From positions 1 through 64,000 of the forward strand of contig QJNS01000102.1 in the NCBI GenBank assembly GCA_004154925.1: a DNA stretch of 64,000 nucleotides, read 5' to 3'. This stretch comes from Monosporascus cannonballus. Lineage: Eukaryota; Ascomycota; Sordariomycetes; Xylariales. The position numbers and the translations under genes are program-made. This document shows, in pieces, positions 13,316 to 24,880 of the stretch. Every line of letters starts with the position of its first letter. The first letter of the stretch is position 1. Below the pieces are notes generated by a model. It searched no databases, was not told the DNA's origin, and saw only the letters and a list, made by a program, of their open reading frames with translations.

Positions 13316-16300
13316 TCAATACCTACTACCAGCCCCTCCTCGCTCCAGGTCATCGCCAAGGCATCTGTTAGCGAATGTGTTCCATCGTCGGCGAAGTTTC
13401 TCGCGGAGCATAAGAGGCTGAGATTTGCTAACGTCAAGTTCTTTCTCCGAGCCAAGTGTGTCCGACGAATCGTCGTCCGCCCCCGATCGCCGTCGAAGCC
13501 CGGGGAATAGCCGTCGCTTGGCTGCCGAAAGCGCATCACTCGCGGCGTTGGAGATCTCGGTCAGAGTGAACGCCATGACAATGAGCGGAATCGAGATGCT
13601 GAGGCCGATGCCGAACATGTACTTGGAGACGTAACCCACTGTGAGCGCGCCGTCCCACTGTTCTATGTCGATGGAGAAGAAGGTCGCAATGAACGACATG
13701 GGTAGGAAGATAATGGTCACGATGGTGAACACGAGGATGGTCTGGCCTTGTTTCGCTGTCACGGCCGCCTGGTCGCCCGCGAACCGCGCCTCGAGTGCGT
13801 TGGAGTGTTTCTGCTTCAGGTCCAGCAGGCGCGTCAGGCCCAGGTACAGGCTATCGGCCTGTCCGTCCATCCGCTTTATGTCCTTGCGGTGGATCTCTAG
13901 GCGTTTGTGGATCTCGGGGGCAATCCTACTGTCGTAGTCTCTCGGGGGAAGGAGGGCCTTGTAATCTGTCAGAACCGACAACTGAGAATCGAATATCACG
14001 TCGATGATGCTCAGCTCGTCCTTGATGTCCTTGATCTCTGTCAGAAGAGATGTCTCCTCGACGATGTTGAGCAGTTGGTCTTGGAGCTGATCAGGGCTGC
14101 TGTCCGGATCATCTTCGGCCGACTGTGGGTGATCTGCACCCGACAGGGGTCGCTCTTCAGCCGGCGGAGGGCGTATTGCTCGGTGTCGCCGCTGATATCT
14201 AAGCCATTTCCATGTTTCGCGCGATACTCTATTGAAACTACGGAACAGTCGGCTCTCAGCATCCGCGACAGATCCAACGGAATTGCCGAACATCTCCAGG
14301 AACTGGTAGTTCTGATCATTAAGGCGGTGGCGGTCAAACGCTCCAGAGCACCGGCTCATAATCAGTAGTGCCAGATCATGAACAGACAAGATTGGCGGGC
14401 GAATCTTCGCGTTCAGGTCCTCGATGATACCGTCTAAGACGTTCATTGGGTCTTGGGTGGGTTGGTTCCAACGTTCTGGGAAGCAGGTGATGACTAGATC
14501 TAGTAAAAATGAGCTCCGGAACCAAGTTACGGTTAAGTAGACTATTGTTACCTTTCCCCATAACCCAAAGCCATAGTTGATCCACCATGTACACCTTCTT
14601 CTCGAGCTTATGCTTTTCGCAGTACCTGTACACAACCTGGTCCGTGTCTCTCAATGTGGTGTCGATGCCATCGTAGAAATGTTGATCAAGTGTTCGTCGC
14701 GGTTGCAACGGCGGCGTGGCTGTCAGGTATGCATGAACAAGTAAGCAGTCTTTAGAGGGATTCTCCGGAAGGGGTCGGCCTTTACGCACATCCATGATAG
14801 CATCACTCATGGTCTTCCGCGCCTCGTGAGTTTCGTGGTGAAGGAAAGGCATCTAGTAGTGTATCAGCAAGCCTGAGTATGCAGGCAGGGTCTTTTTTCA
14901 CTGACGAATACCACAATATTAGCCATGTTAGGTCGTTTGTGATCGCCGACTCTTTGGCAGAACGGCCTCATGAAATGGGAGTGGGCGAAACGGCCTCGGT
15001 GTTCTTGGTCAAAACACTTCTCCAGCGCCTTGAACGCCTCAAGGTCTTCGTAACCTCCTTCTTCGTATCGCTTTGCGAGAAGTGCCTGATTCCTCATTAG
15101 TCTAACCGGCGCGGTATATGGTATGAGGGCGGTCACCTCAGCCCAAGCGATCTAAAGCAAGGTGTCAGTGTATGATCCGCCGTCTGCGGGGAATAATAAA
15201 ACAAACTATTTACATTGTTGGCGGGAAGATGTATCCACCTGAAGTCGGGGTTGCCTTTGGCGCGTTCTATGAAGGTAGAAATCCTCGGCTTGTCGGATTC
15301 GTGACCCCATGCGTACAAGGCCTCGGAAACAGAATACTTGTACACGTACTGCTTCCTGGCCTCTACTTTGAAGTCGATAACGGTAGCTTGGAAATTATCA
15401 CAAGCTTCTTTCGCAATTTGGGAGAGCCTGTCAGCAGCATGAGCTGGAGAGAGCATTCTAGCAAGTTTCGTGAAGCCTTTCTCGGCGGCACACAGCATTG
15501 GTGTGCGGCCGAAGCTGTCCTTGATCCCTATATTCACGGCGGGCTTCGTTGCTAGCAGAAGCCGAACGACCTCTTCTGAGCCCTTGAAGGCGGCCCAGTG
15601 TAAGGGCGTCATTCCGTTATATAACTGGGCGTTTGGATTAATTTTGTCATTGGCGTCGGGGTTCCAGTTATCTAGCAGGAGCTGTACGATAGCTTCGTGA
15701 CCATTCTGTGCTGCATTATGCAGCGGCATCCAACCGCCGTCACTAATAGCCGAGGGGTTTGCGCCATGGTCCAAGAGTAGTTTGGCCACTTCCTCTCGGT
15801 TACTTTCGGCAGCTAGGTGGAGGGCTGTACGCCTCCTATTATTCCCCACTCGGACGTTGGCCTTGTAACTCAGTAGCAACTTAGCGAGTTCGACGTTGCC
15901 GTTGGCGGCCACGCACATCAATGGCGTTCGTCCATTGTGGTCTGTCGACTCAACGTTGGCCCCCCTTTCTAGAAGTAACTCAGCGAGTTCGACGTGGCCG
16001 TTGATTGCTGCGCAGATCAGTGGCGTTCGGCCGTCGCGATCGGTCGCTTCGATCCTGGCTCCCTTCCTAAGAAGCAAGTCAGAGATACCAACGATCCAGC
16101 TACGGTTGCCGACTTTCTCGGAAGCAACCAGCAGCAGAGGGGTCCGTTCGTCACTGTCGGTCTCGCCCACCCTCGCGCCAGCGGCAAGGAGGTGTTCTAA
16201 GACACTCCTATACTTTTCGAGGAGCTTCTGGAGGTCCTTGGGCTTTCCTTTCAACGCGGACAGAGCCCCATTCACCGCGGCGAATAATACGGTTTGCCCA

Positions 16301-16572
16301 CTCTTGCGGTTGAGCCAATTGGGGTCTTCCTTTTGTGCAAGAAGCTCCTCGACCCTAGAAGCATTCCCCACGCGAGCTGCCTTGAAGAGTTCAGATATCT
16401 CTTTTTCACGCTGGGAGTTGGCCGATGTCCCGTTTTCCCTTGGCAGGTTAACGATAGGTTGTGGATCGCGGCGATCTGCCTCCTGCCCCAGCATATCATG
16501 GGTTTTAGTCCCGTTTGCTTGGTCTGAGGCAGCTGTTGGTCTGCGCTGGCGCTTGTCAAGCTGACTACTCAT
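13316..16572 (-). CDS. ankyrin-repeat protein with C-terminal CorA-like membrane domain
   Basis: Predicted 1029-aa protein in four exons: 15214-16572, 14906-15151, 14552-14852 and 13316-14499. All introns are GT-AG, 52-62 nt, and phases close exactly. Residues about 55-380 form some eight ankyrin repeats (for example DGRTPLICAAINGHVELAEL and NGRTPLMCVAANGNVELAKL). Conserved signatures of this fungal architecture follow: HLPANN/IAWAE, HFMRP, PRRTLDQHFYDG, YMVDQLWLWV and VITCFPERW. A helical region then leads to two transmembrane helices (FTIVTIIFLPMSFIATFFSI and MFGIGLSISIPLIVMAF). The CorA/ZntB pore signature GMN after helix 1 is absent, with FFSID in its place, so transport of Mg2+ or Zn2+ is uncertain. 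The first ATG in frame was used as start. The pairing suggests ankyrin-mediated recognition coupled to a membrane anchor or channel. Confidence 0.9.
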
Positions 16573-18697
16573 GGTATTTGATGTATCGATTGACACGAAA
16601 AATCATCGAAGTGGCAACCGAAATCACGAGTATAGCCTAGTCGGGAGAGGATTGAGAAAGGGTAGTTGTGAACTGATTCGGTTTGTGGGATGACTTTGGC
16701 GAACACTTCTCATCAATTGAGGGGGCATATAGATTATCTGTGCCTTGAGCCGCACAGTGTTCTGAAGCACTTGCCGTCATCTTAGCCCATATGCCAGTCA
16801 TATTGGTAATATGGTGTAAGAAAATCTTTGACCGATTCGTGCAAGGTTCGGTGTACCTAGCAGCTGAACTGCACGTCATCAGCATAATGTAACCACGGCT
16901 CGGGTTATTGCTACGCCGCAGGCCAACTGGGTCTCGCGGAGAATGAGACTTGCATGCGGAACGAGCACCCGGTCACCATCTTCCCGAGGTGCAGATAAGC
17001 GGTGTCCTCGAGCGACTATGCACTTACTATAAGCGTAGGCTGTAAAGACTGTATGTCCGATTGGGGTGGAATCTGTTCATGGAAAGATGACACCAATTGA
17101 TGCTAATAATCGCTGCCAATGAAATGCGTTGGTGTAACCCACCTGAATGGGAGTTGAAGGCTGCCGATATCAACAAATATCAGCACGACGCCGAAACCGC
17201 AGTATGCCGTGCCATTAAATACCCTTGCTTTAGGACGGCCGTCCCGCGGGTGACATCCTGACGCCTTACCATTATACTAGAGTTGTACCATCAGCTCAAG
17301 GAAGATCATTTACGAGCCCCATATTCGGCGAATAAATACTACTGAGTAATCCAACGAAAGACGCTACTTATATGCAACAAGAAAATAGCTGTATGACAGA
17401 GCCTGTTTCATGCTCTCCTAACCTCCGGCCGTGAAGACTTTTGTGCCGCTAGGAAATGGCAGGTGGTACCAGTCATGGATAAGAGTTCCGCTCAATTCGA
17501 ACCCGTTAACCCTATAAGAGGTCTGGAACGAGTGAAGTTCAGGTAATAGGTGTCGCTGAGTGTTTCCGTCGAGATGAGTGAAACATAAAGGGCAGAAACC
17601 AGTCAAGTGAAGAACATACGCGATATGCGTTGATAGATGTGCCGGGTCAATGAAGAACCTGGTACTCGGGGAGCAATCGGCGGGTGCATTTGTCTATGGT
17701 GTTGTTTTTTGGGAGCTTGGTGTTTCCCCGTAGGAGTGATCGGCGGCGTGGAGAACCTGCCAATAGTAGGTAGTTAGATATCTTGGTGACGTGCTATAAA
17801 AAAGCCATCTGCATTAGCTGCAAAGGCCGTATCAAGGTTTTTTTTGGTTGATGGTCGCCGGATGACAAAGATCTGCTGGTCGATGTGGGTCGATGTGGTT
17901 CTCAATACATACATACGACTGAGGTGGGTGGCACCTTCTCTAACAAATATGGTCGCTAGGGATTAATTACTACTGAAATAGGGGGATATCTAGGGTCCGA
18001 GTTAGTGTATATAGTTGATGAGGATGACCTATGACCTGAAGCTCCGTTATATAGACATTCATCATATTTCCAGACGCTCGAAGACGTCCCCGTCCCATGC
18101 GCCCTTGACCCTGTATCACCAACATCAAATTCCACTCAAAAGCCCTGTCAGAGAAAATGGTGGAGTACAGAGTGAAAGGCAGAAGAAGGAGCCTAGCAGC
18201 TAGTTCGTAGTATGGGTAGCAAATAGATGACCATTAACGCCTGCTTCCCTCTAGCTACTCGGGGTGAAGCCCCCCTATATATACACAAACCAGACCCTCA
18301 CTGGTGGGGCGCTGGGCCCTATAAAGGGGATCGTACCTTGGCACCTGACTGGCCCAGCCTTGGGTGTATCGTTTATCCCCAGGAGCCTCGATTTTCGGCT
18401 TATTGCGGTAATATCTACGAATTCATCTAGCCTCACTCGAAGAATGGAGAAAGATAAGCACATGGGGCTGGAATTATTAAGCCTTGTCAGTAGAGGACTT
18501 TTACGACAGGGTAAGTAAGACGTTTGAACTGGGAACACTTTTAACTTAGCATCGGGTAGTTAACCAGCGATGTTAAAGGAGCTCTTCGTTCTCAGTGCAC
18601 CCCTTCCCTTCCAAGCAGCGATGGGTTGGTAGGAGCGCTACCGGACTAACAAAGAAGCTATTAGTAAAGGGATTGAAAGTGACAAATCCGAAGCCAT
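16573..18697. other. 2.1-kb gene-free stretch
   Basis: Lies between the 5' end of the ankyrin/CorA gene and the 3' end of the GST gene. Base composition is near balanced and no open frame shows a domain, signal peptide or splice pattern. The first few hundred bases should be the ankyrin/CorA promoter. Confidence 0.45.
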
Positions 18698-19852
18698 TCA
18701 CAACTTCTCCTCCTCCTTCAGGGGCTCCATCAACACGGCCGGACCGCGGGGGAAGACCTTCGGCCCCTGGCCCCCGTTGACCTTCTGCCTGGCGAGCCCG
18801 TACGCGCGCGCGTACAGGCCGATCCAGGGGGCGGTGGTGCGGTGGAAGGCGCCGCCCGTGGGCTCGCCCTGGTCCCAGTACAGGCGGCGCAGCCACAGGT
18901 GGAGGCGGGGGTAGTCGTGGCGGACGCTCTTAAGGTTGCAGAGAAAGACGGTGTGGTAGGCGGCGTCGAAGCGCGCGAGCGTTGTGTAGAGGCGGACATC
19001 GGCCTCGGTGATGTGGTCGCCGAACAGGAACGGTCCGCCGCCGCTTCCGCCTTCACCCTCTCCTGCGAGCACGGCCTCGAGCCGGTCGAGCGACGCGAAC
19101 AGCGGGCCCACGTTCTCGTCGTACGCCTCCTGCGTGCCCGCGAACCCGCACTTGTAGACGCCGTTGTTGACGGTGTGGTAGACCCAGTCGTTCATGGCGT
19201 CGATGTCGGCGCGCAGGGCCTCCGGGTAGAGGCCGCCGCCCGGCTTGTTGGCCTCGCGGTGCTCCTCGGGCAGCAGCGCGTCGAACTCCGTGTACAGCAT
19301 GCGGATGATCTCGCTCGACTCGTTATTCACGAGGGTACCAGTCTTCTTGTCCCATAGCACGGGAACTGTGACGCGCCCGGCGTAGTCGGGGTCCGCCTTG
19401 AGGTATAGCTGGCGCAGCGTCTTGAAGCCGTACAGCGGGTCCTCGGGCAGGGTGCCGTGCGCGCCGTCGAAGAACCATCCCTCGGGCCCCATGAAGGGGT
19501 TGAGGATGCAGAGGTCGATCACGTCTTCCAGCCGCTTAAGGGCCCGCACGATTATGGTGCGATGCGCCTATTAGGAGCCTCCTGTCAGTATCACCAGCCA
19601 AGTTGACGCACCCGCGCGGGCGAGCGGACGCATACCCATGGGCAGCCTGGGGCTACATATAGTGCATAACGACCCTTCTCCGCCGGGTATTTCGAGTTAG
19701 GGTCCTTGGATATGGAGTCCCGGAAGCTGCTGTCCGGCCTCGTGAACTTGCCGGCCTTCTGGTACTCTATCTTGGGCGGTCCCTTTTTCCTTTGTCAGAT
19801 GGGACCGTAATGGGATCCTCCTATCAACTCGATGGCTTACAGTTTGACTCAT
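18698..19852 (-). CDS. glutathione S-transferase, Xi/omega-like (S-glutathionyl-hydroquinone reductase, ECM4 type)
   Basis: Predicted 338-aa cytosolic enzyme that reduces glutathionyl-hydroquinones by thiol exchange. Exons are 19841-19852 (MSQT), 19636-19770 and 18698-19567. The catalytic motif is G-C-P-W-A-H-R, with Cys47 at the end of exon 2 and the intron falling exactly after CPW. Also visible are [46 protein letters not shown], the helical domain start [29 protein letters not shown] (read here without its first residues), [12 protein letters not shown] and HDYPRLHLW. The length fits the family. Exon 1 is inferred: the only acceptor that keeps phase is AAG, less common than CAG/TAG, preceded by a CTGAC branch site. 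Coding GC is markedly high. Likely roles are quinone detoxification or redox homeostasis. Confidence 0.88.
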
Positions 19853-20533
19853 GTTGATTAACTGAGTGCGTAGGGTATGGGGAAAAGACCAATAGGGTCG
19901 GAAGCTGATAAGGTATGTTATCGTTTGGTTCAACTAGCAGGATCTAAGGATTGTGAATATGAAATAAAATATCAAGTGAAGGCCCAAGAGGCATCAAAGC
20001 CTACCCTACTATCGTCGAGTTCTAACAACTACTATAGATATGTCTACTGCATCATCTAGCCTGCATATGGAGAGATGTCCCTTCCACCACTTAAATGATA
20101 TCAGCAACCCCCATCGGGCTCCGTCTCGGCGCCCGGGGCTAGCAGAATGCGGGGATAGAGGTTGAGCTTCGAAAGCGTGCACGCCCGGATTACTAATATA
20201 TTACCCTTTCACGCATTCTATCGTCATTTCAAGCTTTCGCAAAAGCTTATGCTTGGCTGACAAATGGGTGGAATTATTACGCGATTTGGGATCGTAGACC
20301 TGGGATGACCAATATGCGATTAGATGATGACGGCAATGACGGTAGATAGTAAACCCGCAGGGCTTCATGAATCTTGGCAATGGATTGAGGCTTCGGAGGC
20401 TTCCAAGGCAGAAGTGTTGGTAAGAGATGCCTTATCGAAAGCTATGTGAGTAGGTAGGCTTATTAGGCCGCAACCGCTCCCTCATAGACGAGAACGAAGC
20501 TCATCATCCACCCCCACGTTCAACCAACCCCCT
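19853..20533. other. intergenic, no gene seen
   Basis: About 680 bp with the GST promoter at its left side and the 3' flank of the next minus-strand gene at its right. A 60-codon open frame here has no recognisable content. Confidence 0.45.
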
Positions 20534-20899
20534 TTACAGTTTCGAGGCCTTCCTCCCTGCCGCGCCCCTCTCGTCATTCGTGGGATTCCTATCGGACGTC
20601 TCGTTCTTCAAGCTGATCGGGTCGCCGAGCTGGCTGGGGTTGGCGCCGGGGCCGTGCATCTTCTTCGCGGCCTTCTCCCTGAGGGTCTCGACGCGGTCGC
20701 CGCCTTGCTCCGCGTTCTTGTTCTTCTTTTCGTTCCCGCCACCGCCGTCTCGTTTGCCTCCCCTGTTCTCGCTAAAGGTCTTGGCGCCGTACGAGGACGC
20801 GTGGGACACTGCGCCCGTCTGGTCCCTGCCCTCCTCGTCGCCTGTCGGCACGTTGCTGGCGGGACCTTCACCTGGCTTCTTGGTCGTCTTCTCGAGCAT
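20534..20899 (-). CDS. small hydrophilic conserved fungal protein
   Basis: Single-exon gene of 121 aa. The product is strongly charged, Gly/Lys/Asn-rich and without hydrophobic segments or Cys, so it is probably intrinsically disordered and soluble. Segments such as VSHASSYGAKTFSENRGGKR and KMHGPGANPSQLGDPISLK resemble a small uncharacterised protein family seen widely in Pezizomycotina; that is from memory, and no function is known to me. GC-rich codon use sets it clearly apart from the surrounding DNA. Highly hydrophilic Gly-rich proteins of this kind are sometimes stress- or conidiation-induced, but nothing in the sequence shows that here. Confidence 0.75.
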   Translation of the reverse strand: MLEKTTKKPGEGPASNVPTGDEEGRDQTGAVSHASSYGAKTFSENRGGKRDGGGGNEKKNKNAEQGGDRVETLREKAAKKMHGPGANPSQLGDPISLKNETSDRNPTNDERGAAGRKASKL

Positions 20900-21784
20900 G
20901 GTCGGTCGTGAGGTAAGTTACGGTGTAAGGAGGCCTCTGCGAAATTTGGGAACACGTAGATAGGGGGGTATGCACGGGGTTATCGGGACTCGGAACTGGA
21001 CTATCACGGCCTCGCGAGCTGGGATGCAACACGTATGGGCCGGTGGATTTTAGGGGTACCCGTGCTATCAGTGCTAAGGACCACTCAGGACAAATGGTGG
21101 AGATAATAGCATCGATGTAATAAATTACGCAGTAGAAATCGTGAGTACAGCACGAATAAAAGCGGTGTTGCGGATGCCGACGACATGACCGATGGTAATT
21201 GCCAGCTCCCTGTTCGCTGTTGGTGACCTAATTTGCATATCAACGCGTAACTCCCTATACGAATCGATGACCTCATGAGCCGTGCTTATTACACAACCAA
21301 CCATACCTCGGATCAGGGTAAACTTCCCAAGCCCCATGGTGCTACGAACAAGACCTACCGTACCAGGTGGTAGGTAGACACCGGAACCCAGAGGGGCTTA
21401 TCAGTTGGCAGTCGATACGCCGTTCCCGGAATCTCGTCAGTCGGGTTGTCCGCAGTGTTTTCGCGTATCGTAAGTTTCAAGATCTCTAAACCTACCTTTA
21501 ACATCGTAGATGGTCCTATCGCATTAAGGCTAACATGTTAGCAATTGCCAAATGACCTGTTACGACAGCTATATATATCCTCTCGCCTTATACTTATCAT
21601 TAGAAAGCGTGAGTTGCAAGAACTATTGGTCGGCAACTGTCAATGTTGCTTGTAACGTTAGTGCCGGACATCATCGCGACAGCATCATCGAATAATCGAA
21701 AGAGGTAAAGAGTAAAAGGATAAAACCCGCCGAGAACTCCAGTTTGAAAATGAAAAAGTCCACAAATTACGGGTATCTACTGTG
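20900..21784. other. intergenic, no gene seen
   Basis: About 880 bp containing the promoter of the small hydrophilic protein gene and the 3' flank of the next gene. The open frames are short and show no similarity I recognise. Confidence 0.45.
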
Positions 21785-22888
21785 TCATCGTGACATATGT
21801 ACAAGACCTTTAGGTCTAATTCGTATAGGATCCGGTGAGGGCTTCCGCACGCGTCCGATTTCTGGACTCCTCCGTTGAGTCGACAATCCTGGGCTTCTAA
21901 CGCGACGATATCGCCGGGTCGATGTTTGCACGTACTCGTGCAATACGTGGGTGCATAGTGGTGACGGAGGACTATGCTTTCCCAAACATGACTTTCTGTT
22001 GATGTAGGAACCTGACGATGTCTCCCTCCTCTGTGTTGGCGTCTCCGACTCCTGAGTACCCTTCTCCGTCTCCACAACATCACACGCCAATGGCGTGATC
22101 GACTCATCTTCCGCCCCATCCTTCGACTCATCGTCCGGTAGCGACCGCGTCTCCGAGATGTCGGATATTGACGTAGTCGGGGTACCGGGATCCTCTGGCT
22201 GTGATGTCTCGTCATCGTGATCACGCAACAGCACGCCGGAGAAGGTCATAGAGTCCGTCTCAGGCTCCGAGAACGACGAGGTTCGAGCAGGTGTAAATGT
22301 GTTGAAAGAGTAGTGGTGATGAGTGTCATCATCCGTAGGGGAAACGGCAGCTGACTCGTCCGAGCACATGGTCATAGACCTAGGTGAGGGGGGGAAATGG
22401 CTTGCCGGAACAGCAATACTGGTTCCGTACTCATCGTTGTCATCGTCGAGAAACGATGTGCCAGTAGAGGAGCCCCTGGACTGGTCCGAGGTCGTATGTT
22501 CCCCCGAATGGTACCATGGGTGATCGTTGGGGAGGTACGATGCGAAATATCTCACGAGCGAGTCGAGAGACCTCGTCCGAAAGAGCTGGACGGCATATTG
22601 CCACTGTTGAGTCCCTATGAGAGACGGGTTTGATATGATCTCGAACGAGGCGGACTCTAGACTCTCGTTTAGTTCGCGTATCCGTTGTTCCTTGCGGTCG
22701 GAAAGAAGACGGTGGAACTCGACGGGGGTAGTAGCGACGTTCGATATCTCGTAAACGTCGTGATGAAAAGCCTCGGGATCTTGTACAGAAAAAGTAACGG
22801 TGTTATACCGATCGTGTAATGTCGTGAAGAGCTCCTCCCGCTTCATACCAAATTTCCAAGCGGGCCATTGTACATCAGGATCGTCCAT
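21785..22888 (-). CDS. conserved hypothetical protein with disordered acidic C-terminal half
   Basis: Open frame of 367 aa starting MDDPDVQWPAWKFGM. Residues about 1-125 look folded: amphipathic, with conserved-looking aromatics, REELFTTLHDRYNTVTF and a segment around WQYAVQLFRTRSLDSLVRYF. Residues about 130-285 are a low-complexity Ser/Thr/Asp/Glu-rich linker with several possible phosphosites. The tail is basic (RRSPEIGRVRKPSPDPIRIR). No catalytic motif, signal peptide or membrane segment is visible. Near 22009 a GT preceded by a good exon context, plus open frames in another phase to 21685, leave the last exon uncertain: an intron could give a different C-terminus. I do not recognise a function; a scaffold or regulatory protein is a guess. 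Confidence 0.65.
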   Translation of the reverse strand: MDDPDVQWPAWKFGMKREELFTTLHDRYNTVTFSVQDPEAFHHDVYEISNVATTPVEFHRLLSDRKEQRIRELNESLESASFEIISNPSLIGTQQWQYAVQLFRTRSLDSLVRYFASYLPNDHPWYHSGEHTTSDQSRGSSTGTSFLDDDNDEYGTSIAVPASHFPPSPRSMTMCSDESAAVSPTDDDTHHHYSFNTFTPARTSSFSEPETDSMTFSGVLLRDHDDETSQPEDPGTPTTSISDISETRSLPDDESKDGAEDESITPLACDVVETEKGTQESETPTQRRETSSGSYINRKSCLGKHSPPSPLCTHVLHEYVQTSTRRYRRVRSPGLSTQRRSPEIGRVRKPSPDPIRIRPKGLVHMSR

Positions 22889-24880
22889 TCTCTGCTATGC
22901 CAATGCCCTATTCCCGGACTTATCTGCTCGCGCGTGCGTCCTTCTAATCGGTCCTAGTGTCTTTGCCTCTGCCTTTGCTTACGCCCGTGTCCGTTGCCAG
23001 CGCTCGTACTTGCGCCGTTACCTATCCCTAACGCCTTCGCTGAAAAACAAGAAACGGAAACTGAGTCAGGAAAACTGAGGGTGTGGAAAAAGAGGGTATC
23101 ACGCGTGTGGGTATCGATTGACTGGGTCTCTTCGGTTCTTGTTTTGGGTCTTGAAGCCATTTAGATTAGAGGCACGACATCGTAGTCATTTTGAAGTTGT
23201 CGAATAGTGAATTTGTTTGCTAATAGTGCAGTGACTGAAGTTGGCAGGGGGGAACCTTCAGTGTCTGAGACGGACAATCAGAGAATGTTCGACAGCAGTG
23301 CAATCGTTCCCCTACAGAACTATGGTTGAGGGAGACGACTGACGAGGGCCCAAGTGAGTTGGGTGGCACCGGGGATACCATTCCCTGGGCTTGGGGGCTA
23401 AAATTAGCGAAATCAGGCAATAAGGCAGCAACTGCATGCAAAACAAGGATGGCAGGCATGGCGCTCCCCACTCACCCTCATATCGACCAATTATCATATC
23501 GGATGCGTTAGAACCACACCCGTCCACTTGATAGGGGCCATACCTCTTGACGCAAACAATGCAGCAATGTAACGATAGCTTGTGCAATTGTGCAATCGGT
23601 CAATAATCAGAGGTCAACGTCCTCAGTTCTTACGCATGCAAGCGAAATCTGCGTAATGCTGACTAGGCACAGCATACCTATATATATCTATCTATATATA
23701 TGTAGGTAGGCAAATCCGGCATACTGCAAGTTTTTGTTATGACTTTTAAGTTACAAAAGAGTGGTGCTTACTGGGGAACTAACGAAGGCTCTTCGAATGA
23801 CTGGCAAGACATGTTGCCACTGTCTGTAACAGCTTGCCTTCCAATGGGAGCAACGGAAAAGAGGTGAGACGGAGGAATGAATGCTGTGACGGTTTGAATC
23901 GAGAATGACCAAGTACATCTAACGGGGTGTTTAGAAAATCAAGCCCTGGCGTAAGATTAGAATCAGGTTCCTCCTTTAGCACACTTCGACTGCCCAATCA
24001 GACGCCGGTGCGCTCCCACCCGTTTCTAATTGCGGTCGGTGCACCGGGTCTATCGACCAGCCTATTTAGCCCTGACCAATGACAACGGCGGTGCTGAGCG
24101 GCCGGGGCAATGCGGGCAGTGTCAGATTCGTCAGACTTGTCACCTCACAAACTTGGGGGCAGACTGCACCAAAAGATCACGAGAATGCAGGAGTTCGCAT
24201 GAGGAAGATACTGCTGACTGGATGGTATTGGTCATGCTGTGCCCCGCCCAGTTGCCCGCCTAAGCGACTCCTGCAGAAGAACTACGGTGCACGGTATTGT
24301 CCTGCCACTGCCTGCAGAGCCACACAGCCCAGGACAGACCGGGAGGACAGCGAGGGTTAGCTCCAGGACTTTTGTCATTTGACGCCCTTCTGCCATTGGA
24401 TCGCAAGAACACGGTTCCGCTCTTCTACTTGTGACACTGTGGCCAGTCGATGTATTTTCTACTGACAGCACAGTCCCATTACTGCCGTACCGATTCAGCC
24501 TTGGAATAGGCAACCGGGGATTTTGCGAAAAGACCTGGTAGCCCTAGGTCAGCCGTACAAGAGTCCGCTTCTGATCGCTTCTATGATTCTCGTTCCTACA
24601 GTCCCTGGGGCTTAGTTTTAGAGAGGATAGGTCCCAAGGACACCTCACCAACAGTTGCTGTACATCTGACGGTAATTATCCTGTTGCTGTGCTTTACATC
24701 TGTGGCCTCTTGAGGGTGATTTACAGACGTCTCGCATTTTCCCCTGCTGTTCTCCTCCTAGGTTTCCTTTCTTCATTTATCTGATTTCTTGCGACCTGAA
24801 TCTCCTGAGCTGCATATGCATCCGAAGCCATCTCATCTACGATATAGACTCTATTGTACTCTTTGGAATTTGTTTCTGGC
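22889..24880. other. 2-kb intergenic region between divergent genes
   Basis: Contains the promoters of the minus-strand hypothetical gene (left) and the plus-strand kinase (right). Around 23670-23705 there is a short AT dinucleotide/tetranucleotide repeat that is also an imperfect inverted repeat (ACCTATATATA and TATATATGTAGGT arms). The last 150 bp before the kinase ATG are pyrimidine-rich (24738-24785), as in many fungal promoters and 5' UTRs. No gene is supported. Confidence 0.5.

Noticed and set aside
18842..19357. 171-codon plus-strand frame opposite the GST gene
   Set aside because: Shadow of high third-position GC in the GST exon; the product is compositionally biased and has no family signature.
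23670..23710. TATA-box cluster or promoter at the AT repeat
   Set aside because: It is a simple-sequence inverted repeat more than 700 bp from either start codon, with no nearby gene to serve.
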